The notes below the pieces were generated by a model, which had not been told where the DNA came from, did not search any database, and saw only the letters and a program-made list of their open reading frames with translations. Below, one piece after another: positions 58,592-64,000 of a stretch of 64,000 bases of DNA (position 1 is the stretch's first letter; every line of letters begins with the position of its first letter). Location of the stretch: NCBI GenBank assembly GCA_963842355.1, contig CAWJGC010000008.1, forward strand, positions 326,511-390,510, in the 5' to 3' direction. The stretch comes from JASHPR01 sp963842355. Its GTDB lineage: Bacteria > Actinomycetota > Actinomycetes > Streptosporangiales > Streptosporangiaceae. The translations under genes were made by a program, and so were the position numbers.

Positions 58592-60167
58592 GCGCGGGCG
58601 GAGGATGTACGGCGAAGCTCGTCACCGCCCTGGCCCCGCCGGCCGCGGTCACCACGATGCGGTAGGAGCCGTCCGGCAGCGCGCCGGGGAAGAACTCGTG
58701 GTCCTGGTTGACCGCGTAGCTGAAGGTGCCAGCGCCGTCCACCACGGGATGCTCGGGCGAGGCGCCCACGCCCGCCAGCGCCACGGTCACCGGCCGGCCG
58801 GGCGGCCAGCCCACGCCGTGCACCACGAACACGGTGTCGCCGTCGCCGGAGTCCTGGTCCAGCACGATCTGCGGCCCCGCGCCCGGCTGGGCCGTCACCG
58901 GTCCGGGCGGGGCCACGAAGGGGATCGGCGGCGAGGGCGGCGGACTCCCGCGGCTGTCCGCGATCGCGAAGCCGCCCGCGCCCGCTCCGGCCAGAACCGC
59001 CGCGGCCACGGCGGCGTACGCGGCGACCAGGACCGGATGCCGCCGGACCCAGCCGGGCGCGGCGCGGCCTTCCCGGTCTCCGCGGCCGGCGGCCCGGTCG
59101 GCACGCTCCCGGCCCGGCCCGGCCCGCCCCGCCCGCCGGCGCGGCCGCGCCGGGCGGTGCGGCCCGCCGGCCATCGGCTGCGAGCCGAACGTCGCGTCGT
59201 CGGCTGACTCCGCCTCTCCGGCCGCGACCATCACCGCCTCCGCCGCCGGGACCTGCGGCCGGGGGTCGCGGCGATACTCGGCGATCAGGGCCAGCGCGGT
59301 GGCGGGCAGCGAGGCGCGGCCGGGCTCGTCGTGGCCGGCCTCCAGGGTGATGTCCGGGGCCAGGCGGGCGAGGACCGCGGCCGAACTCGGGCGGTGGCGG
59401 GGGTCACGGTCCAGGCACGCGCCGACGATCCCGGCCAGGTCCTCGGGCAGGCCGCTCAGGTCGGGCGGCTCGGTCGCGAGCCGCACCAGCACGTCCATGA
59501 CCGTCTCGCCCTGGTAGGGGGCGTGGCCGGTGGCGGCGAACAGCATCGTGGCGCCCAGCGCGTACACGTCGCTGGCCATGGTCGCCTGGCGGGTGTCCCT
59601 CGCCTGCTCGGGTGCCATGTAGGCCGGCGTGCCCACCGCGCCGCGGGTCACGGTGAGCTGGATCCGCTCCGAGGCCCGGGCCACGCCGAAGTCGATGACC
59701 CGGGGCCCGTCCGGCGACACCAGCACGTTGGACGGCTTCAGGTCGCGATGCACCAGGCCCGCGGCGTGGATCGACTCCAGCGCCTCGGCGCAGCCGGCGG
59801 CCAGCCAGCGGACCGCGGGCACGGGCAGCGGCCCGCAGGCCCATACCAGCCTGCTCAGCGGGGGCGCGGGTACATAGGCGGTGGCCAGCCACGGCACGTC
59901 GGCCTCGGGATCGGCCGCGACGACCGCGGCGGTGAACGCCCCGCTGACCCGGCGGGCGGCGGCCACCTCCTGGGCGAAGCGGGTACGGAAGTCAGGCTCC
60001 TCGGCGAGTTCGATCTTGATGGTCTTGACCGCGACGAGCCGCCCAGCGGCCGACCGCCCCAGATAGACCTGGCCCATCGCCCCGGCGCCCAGCCGACCCA
60101 CCAGGGTGTAGCCGCCGATCTGCTCCGGGTCCCACCGGCGCAGCGGCTCTAGTACAGGCTGCGGCAA
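58542..60167 (-). CDS. Membrane-anchored Ser/Thr protein kinase
   Basis: A 541-residue PknB-like kinase. The kinase domain (about 18–270) is complete: Gly-loop GRLGAGAMGQVY, Lys48 in VAVK, HRDLKPSN (catalytic Asp142), DFG (Asp159) and APE. A basic Pro/Arg/Gly linker leads to one transmembrane helix (about 375–400), then an external domain of Ig/beta type (VVHGVGWPPGRPVTVAL) with a Pro/Ser/Thr tail. It could sense an external ligand. It is opposite the FHA protein and overlaps it at the 3' end. Confidence 0.92.
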   Translation of the reverse strand: MPQPVLEPLRRWDPEQIGGYTLVGRLGAGAMGQVYLGRSAAGRLVAVKTIKIELAEEPDFRTRFAQEVAAARRVSGAFTAAVVAADPEADVPWLATAYVPAPPLSRLVWACGPLPVPAVRWLAAGCAEALESIHAAGLVHRDLKPSNVLVSPDGPRVIDFGVARASERIQLTVTRGAVGTPAYMAPEQARDTRQATMASDVYALGATMLFAATGHAPYQGETVMDVLVRLATEPPDLSGLPEDLAGIVGACLDRDPRHRPSSAAVLARLAPDITLEAGHDEPGRASLPATALALIAEYRRDPRPQVPAAEAVMVAAGEAESADDATFGSQPMAGGPHRPARPRRRAGRAGPGRERADRAAGRGDREGRAAPGWVRRHPVLVAAYAAVAAAVLAGAGAGGFAIADSRGSPPPSPPIPFVAPPGPVTAQPGAGPQIVLDQDSGDGDTVFVVHGVGWPPGRPVTVALAGVGASPEHPVVDGAGTFSYAVNQDHEFFPGALPDGSYRIVVTAAGGARAVTSFAVHPPPAPTSTTGPPGGSTTPGR

Positions 60168-60304
60168 ATCAGCTGTCCTCCTGGCGTGGGCTGATTAGCC
60201 CCTATGATGCAGGCTCGCGAGCACCGGGGGCTGTTCTTCGGCGGACTCAGCCGCGCACCCGACCCTGGCCGGCGGAACGACGAGCGGGGCTCTAGAGTGG
60301 CGCT

Positions 60305-61183
60305 GTGACGGTCACCATCGGGCTTGCGGGCGCGGGACACCGGGCCGCGGGCGTTCATGCCCCGTCGCTGGCGTCGTGCCCGGGAGCGCACTTCGCCGGC
60401 GTCTGGGCACCCCGGGCTCAGGCCGCCCGGGCGCTCGCGGACCAGCACCAGGTCCCGGCTTACGAGCGTTTCGACGACATGCTGGATCAGTGCGACGCCG
60501 TGGTGTTCGCGGTGCCGCCCGCCGCGCAGCCGGACCTCGCCGGGCTCGCGGCGGGGCGGGGCAAGTCGGTGCTGCTCGAGATCCCCGTCGCGGGCGACCT
60601 CGCCGGGGCTGAGGATCTCGCCGCGGCCATCGCCACCGCGGGCGTCGTGTCCCAGGTCGCTCTCACCTGGCGCTACGCCTCGGCCATCCGGCGCTTCCTG
60701 GACACCGCGGTCCCGCAGGCGCGGCCGATCGGCGGCAGCGGCCGGCTGGTGTCCGCCGCGTACCGGCCCGGATCGCCGGCGAGCGCGTGGCGCGTCGAGA
60801 CCGGCGTGCTGCGCAATCTCGGCCCGCACCTGGTGGACATGCTGGACGCCGCGCTCGGCCAGATCGACCGCGTGCAGGCGCACGGGGACCCGCACGGCTG
60901 GGTGGGCCTGATGCTGGAGCATGCGGACGGGCGCTTCAGCGAGGCCTCGCTGACCGCGACCGCCCAGGTCGAATCGGCGCGCGCCTACGTGGAGGTCTTC
61001 GGCGGCGGCGGCTCCGCCGAGATCGAGTGCGAGGCGGCGGCGCAGGACGCGTTCCCCACGATGTTCGCCGAGTTCGCGCAGGCCGTCGGGCAGGGAAAGA
61101 CTCCCGACCTGGACGTGCGGCGCGGGCTGCACCTGCAGCGCGTGGTCGAGGAAGCCCAGACCGACCTGATCCGCACCGCCTGA
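60305..61183 (+). CDS. Gfo/Idh/MocA-family oxidoreductase
   Basis: A 292-residue NAD(P)-dependent dehydrogenase. The Rossmann motif GLAGAGHRAAGVHAPSL begins the protein. The usual EKP motif is replaced by EIP (VLLEIPVAGDL), losing the active-site Lys in that position; the downstream DxxxH-like segment is NLGPHLVDMLDAAL. Catalysis may therefore differ or be lost. The start is GTG 60305. It is 24 bases before the threonine-dehydratase-like gene, possibly in one transcript. Confidence 0.82.
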   Translation: MTVTIGLAGAGHRAAGVHAPSLASCPGAHFAGVWAPRAQAARALADQHQVPAYERFDDMLDQCDAVVFAVPPAAQPDLAGLAAGRGKSVLLEIPVAGDLAGAEDLAAAIATAGVVSQVALTWRYASAIRRFLDTAVPQARPIGGSGRLVSAAYRPGSPASAWRVETGVLRNLGPHLVDMLDAALGQIDRVQAHGDPHGWVGLMLEHADGRFSEASLTATAQVESARAYVEVFGGGGSAEIECEAAAQDAFPTMFAEFAQAVGQGKTPDLDVRRGLHLQRVVEEAQTDLIRTA

Positions 61184-61216
61184 GCCATCCAGCCATGTCC
61201 GCGAGGAATGTCGCCT

Positions 61217-62197
61217 GTGCCATCCGCATCGCTCGTCCCTGACCTGGCCGACGTGCTGGCCGCCCGCCAGCGCATCGCGCCCTACCTGCGGCCGACCCCG
61301 CTCTACCGCTATCCCGCGCTGGACGCGGTGACCGGGACAACGGTGTGGGTCAAGCACGAGAACCATCAGCCGGTGGGAGCCTTCAAGGTCCGCGGAGGGG
61401 TGAACCTGGTCAGCCAGCTGACCCCCGACGAGCGGCGCCAGGGCGTCATCGCGGCCTCAACCGGAAATCATGGCCAGTCGGTGGCCTACGCGGCGGACCT
61501 GTCCGGCGTGCGGGCGGTCATCTGCGTGCCCGAGCGGGCCAACCCGGTGAAGACCGAGTCAATGCGCGCGCTCGGTGCCGAGGTGGTCTTCCATGGCCGG
61601 GATTTCGACGAGGCACGCGAGTACTGCGAAGAGCTCGCCGCTGAGCATCAGTACCGCTACATCCATTCCGGTAACGAGCCGGCGCTGATCGCGGGCGTGG
61701 CCACCTGCACCCTGGAGATCCTCGAAACCCGGCCCGACACCGAGGTGATCGTGGTCCCGGTCGGCGGCGGCAGCGGGGCGGCCGGGGCCTGCGTGGTGGC
61801 CAAGGCCATGCGTCCCTCGGTCGAGGTGATCGGCGTGCAGTCCGAGGCGGCCCCCGCGGCCTACCGCTCCTGGCGGGCCGGCTCGCTCCTGGAGGACGCC
61901 AACCACACATTCGCTGAGGGGCTGGCTACCCGGACCGCGTTCGAGCTGCCGCAGCAGATCTTGCGGGCGCTGCTGGACGACTTCGTCCTGGTCTCCGACG
62001 ATGCGCTGAGGGCGGCCACCCGGCTGATGATCGAAAAGACCCGCAACCTGGTCGAGCCGGCCGGCGCGGCCGCCCTCGCGGCGCTGCTCGCCGCGCCCGA
62101 GCGGTACGCGGGCCGGAAGGTCGCGATCGTCTGCAGCGGCGGCAACATCAGCCCGGCGCAACTGCTGGACCTGTGGCCCCGCGATCCGGCCACCTGA
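61217..62197 (+). CDS. PLP-dependent threonine dehydratase / serine racemase-like enzyme
   Basis: A 326-residue fold-type II PLP enzyme without an ACT regulatory domain. The PLP Lys is in GAFKVRGG, with STGNHGQSVAYAA and the phosphate-binding GGGSGAAGAC. Short forms act as catabolic L-threonine/serine dehydratases or as serine racemases; sequence alone does not decide. I favour GTG 61217 (GAGGA eight bases upstream); an ATG at 61208 has no well-placed ribosome-binding site. Confidence 0.88.
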   Translation: MPSASLVPDLADVLAARQRIAPYLRPTPLYRYPALDAVTGTTVWVKHENHQPVGAFKVRGGVNLVSQLTPDERRQGVIAASTGNHGQSVAYAADLSGVRAVICVPERANPVKTESMRALGAEVVFHGRDFDEAREYCEELAAEHQYRYIHSGNEPALIAGVATCTLEILETRPDTEVIVVPVGGGSGAAGACVVAKAMRPSVEVIGVQSEAAPAAYRSWRAGSLLEDANHTFAEGLATRTAFELPQQILRALLDDFVLVSDDALRAATRLMIEKTRNLVEPAGAAALAALLAAPERYAGRKVAIVCSGGNISPAQLLDLWPRDPAT

Positions 62198-62270
62198 AGC
62201 CGGGTGCAGCCGGGGTCACGGAGCGGCTGGCGGCGGATCTTCAGGCTCCACCGCAGGAGCCGGGGGCCGG

Positions 62271-63875
62271 TCACCGGGCCCGGACGTCGCGTTCGGGGGC
62301 GGTTTCCTGCCGGGATCCGGTGACGACGGGCGGCGGGCCGGCCGCCTCGGCGGCGGGCCGGGCCGGGAGCAGGAAGATGGCCACGAGGGCACCGGCCGCG
62401 GCCACAGCGCCGGCGACGAGGCAGCCTCCGGCCAGGCTGTGCAGGAACGCCAGGATCGCGGCGTCTTGCAGGCGCGACCCGAGCTGGCCGAACCCGGCGT
62501 GGCTGGCCTGCTGGGCCGCGATCACGGCGCCGCCGACCGATCCGCGGGCGGCGGCGACGGCCCGCGCCGGCAGCCCGGCGGGGATCGTGGCAGCTAGCCG
62601 GCTGGCGTACAGGGAGGCGGCCACGCTGCCGATGACGGCGACGCCGAGCGTGCTGCCGAACAGCCTGGTCGCGTCGTTGACGGCCGAGCCAACGCCGGCC
62701 TTGTGCTTCGGCACGGCGCCCATGATGGCCTCGGTGGCCGGCGACTGGGTGAGCCCCATCCCGGTCCCGAACACGACCATCTGCGCCGCGATCACGGCGT
62801 AGGACGTCGTCTGGGAGACGGTGGAGATCCACAGCAGTGCCGCGCAGAACAGCGCCAGCCCGCCGCCAACAATGATCTTGTTGCCGACGCGGACGGCCAG
62901 CCTGGTGCCGATCAGCGAGGCGACCGCGACCGACCCGGCGACCGGCAGCAGCCGCACCCCGCTGCCGAGCGGGCCGTAGCGGTGGACGACCTGGAAGTAC
63001 TGGGTGATCAGGAAGATGAATCCGTTCAGGGCGAAGAACGCGATGGCCACCGAACCGCTGGCGGCGGTGAAGCGCGGGTTGCGGAACAGCGCGATGTCCA
63101 GCATCGGGTGCGTGGTCCTGGCCTCGGCGGCCGCGAACGCGGCCAGCAGGGCCGTGCCGGCGGCCAGCGTGCCGATGGCCCGCGCCGAGCCCCAGCCCCA
63201 GTCGGGTGCCTGGATGATCCCGAGCACCAGCACGCCCATCCCGGCGGCGGACAGGATCAGGCCGCGCCAGTCTGTCCCGGGGGTGCGCGGGTCCCGTGAG
63301 GTCGGCACGGCGCAGGCGGCCAGCGCGGCGACGAGGGCCGCGACCGGGACCATGAACAGGAAGACGCTGCCCCACCAGTAGTGCTCCAGCAGCGATCCCC
63401 CGATGATCGGGCCGGCGGCGATGCCGACCCCGGTGGTGGCGCCCCACAGGCCGATCGCGGTGGCGCGTTCGCGCCGATCGGTGAAGACGTTGGTCAGCAG
63501 CGACAGGGTGGCCGGGAACATCATCGCGGCGCCGAGCCCCATCACCGCCCTGGCCCCGATCAGCTGGTGGGCGGTGGTGCACAGGGAACCCGCCAGGCTG
63601 GCGGCGCCGAACACGCCAAGGCCGGCCATCAGCATTCCTTTGCGCCCCAGCCGGTCGGACAGGCTGCCGGCGACCAGGACGAACGCGGCGAAGACCAGGT
63701 TGTAGGCATCCACCACCCACTGCAGGTCGGTCGTGGTCGCGCCGGCCCGGCGCACCAGGGTGGGCAGGGCCACGTTCACGATCGTGACGTCCAGGCTGAT
63801 GATGAACGCCGCCAGGCACAGGGCGAGCAGCGTGACGCGCTTATGCGCGGGCGTGACTTGTGGCGGCGGCCTCAT
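62271..63875 (-). CDS. MFS drug efflux transporter, DHA2 (14-helix) family
   Basis: A 534-residue exporter with 14 helices. Diagnostic parts are ISLDVTIVNVALPTL (motif D1), AGSLSDRLGRKGML (motif A) and RAVMGLGAAMMFPATLSL (motif B/C). It probably exports hydrophobic drugs by proton antiport (EmrB/QacA type). The start is preceded by a divergent, operator-like region at the end of the window, but the neighbouring gene is outside it. Confidence 0.92.
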   Translation of the reverse strand: MRPPPQVTPAHKRVTLLALCLAAFIISLDVTIVNVALPTLVRRAGATTTDLQWVVDAYNLVFAAFVLVAGSLSDRLGRKGMLMAGLGVFGAASLAGSLCTTAHQLIGARAVMGLGAAMMFPATLSLLTNVFTDRRERATAIGLWGATTGVGIAAGPIIGGSLLEHYWWGSVFLFMVPVAALVAALAACAVPTSRDPRTPGTDWRGLILSAAGMGVLVLGIIQAPDWGWGSARAIGTLAAGTALLAAFAAAEARTTHPMLDIALFRNPRFTAASGSVAIAFFALNGFIFLITQYFQVVHRYGPLGSGVRLLPVAGSVAVASLIGTRLAVRVGNKIIVGGGLALFCAALLWISTVSQTTSYAVIAAQMVVFGTGMGLTQSPATEAIMGAVPKHKAGVGSAVNDATRLFGSTLGVAVIGSVAASLYASRLAATIPAGLPARAVAAARGSVGGAVIAAQQASHAGFGQLGSRLQDAAILAFLHSLAGGCLVAGAVAAAGALVAIFLLPARPAAEAAGPPPVVTGSRQETAPERDVRAR

Positions 63876-63961
63876 GTGCGTGCTCCTCGGGGACGGGATG
63901 AGTCACGGTCGAGTGTGGCGGGCGGCCCGGGAAACCGGCAGATGCGCATGTGGTCGGCTGG

Positions 63962-63976
63962 TGATGACGAACATCA
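63962..63976. promoter_or_regulatory. Inverted repeat TGATG-ACGAA-CATCA upstream of the DHA2 pump
   Basis: A perfect 5-bp inverted repeat with 5-base spacer (15 bp overall), about 90 bases upstream of the pump start. TetR-family repressors of efflux pumps often bind sites of this size. Confidence 0.35.
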
Positions 63977-64000
63977 TCGTGAGCTGATGACATCGGCAAA

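Overview
The window is a stretch of very G+C-rich chromosome with strong G/C bias at third codon positions, leaderless-type promoters and typical actinobacterial gene neighbourhoods: garA–ftsR–DUF151 nuclease–MerR, SepH, RamB beside isocitrate lyase, the ThyX thymidylate synthase, and tricorn protease. A filamentous, aerobic actinomycete (Streptosporangiales or Streptomyces-like) is the best inference; the species cannot be named from this sequence. I saw no rRNA, tRNA, CRISPR array, prophage or insertion sequence.

Layout. 1–6.3 kb (minus strand): garA-like FHA protein, ftsR, bifunctional nuclease and a MerR regulator. They follow a sugar-nucleotidyltransferase/degenerate phosphomutase fusion, whose 3' end carries a 64-bp tandem repeat, and a CDP-alcohol phosphatidyltransferase. 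6.5–11.2 kb: a thiolase, then ACP, FkbH-like HAD/acyltransferase, GNAT and a BpsA-type branched-polyamine synthase in one overlapping minus-strand operon, divergent from speD. This is the most interesting candidate for an undescribed pathway. 11.4–20.8 kb: phosphate-symporter-like MFS with a universal stress protein, a second MFS, a MetE-like protein, CcdA, a luciferase-like/SCP2 fusion and a flavohemoglobin-like protein. 21–25.2 kb: thyX, an alpha/beta hydrolase and a fused anthranilate synthase behind a complete trp attenuator (leaderless leader peptide with Trp-Trp). 25.3–35 kb: SIMPL protein, tricorn protease split by a frameshift, FtsH, a DUF1003-like protein and a two-subunit-in-one molybdenum hydroxylase. 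35–36.2 kb: degraded regulators and an acetyltransferase. 36.4–39.7 kb: two coupled MutS-like ATPases. 39.7–42.1 kb: an oxyanion-resistance operon (ArsR, ArsC, VOC, ChrA) with a visible ArsR-type operator. 42.3–47.4 kb: acyl-CoA dehydrogenase, enoyl-CoA hydratase, RamB and isocitrate lyase, a fatty-acid/acetate utilisation block. 47.6–64 kb: small membrane protein, glycosyltransferase, MMPL transporter, SepH, a PEBP lipoprotein, a membrane-anchored low-complexity protein, a histone-H1-like protein, an FHA protein opposite a Ser/Thr kinase, a Gfo/Idh/MocA oxidoreductase, a threonine dehydratase-like enzyme and a DHA2 efflux pump.

Three genes (tricorn, arsR–arsC and the low-complexity membrane protein) are each interrupted by an apparent one-base indel. 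That may point to sequence errors as much as to biology, and should be checked before any are called pseudogenes.
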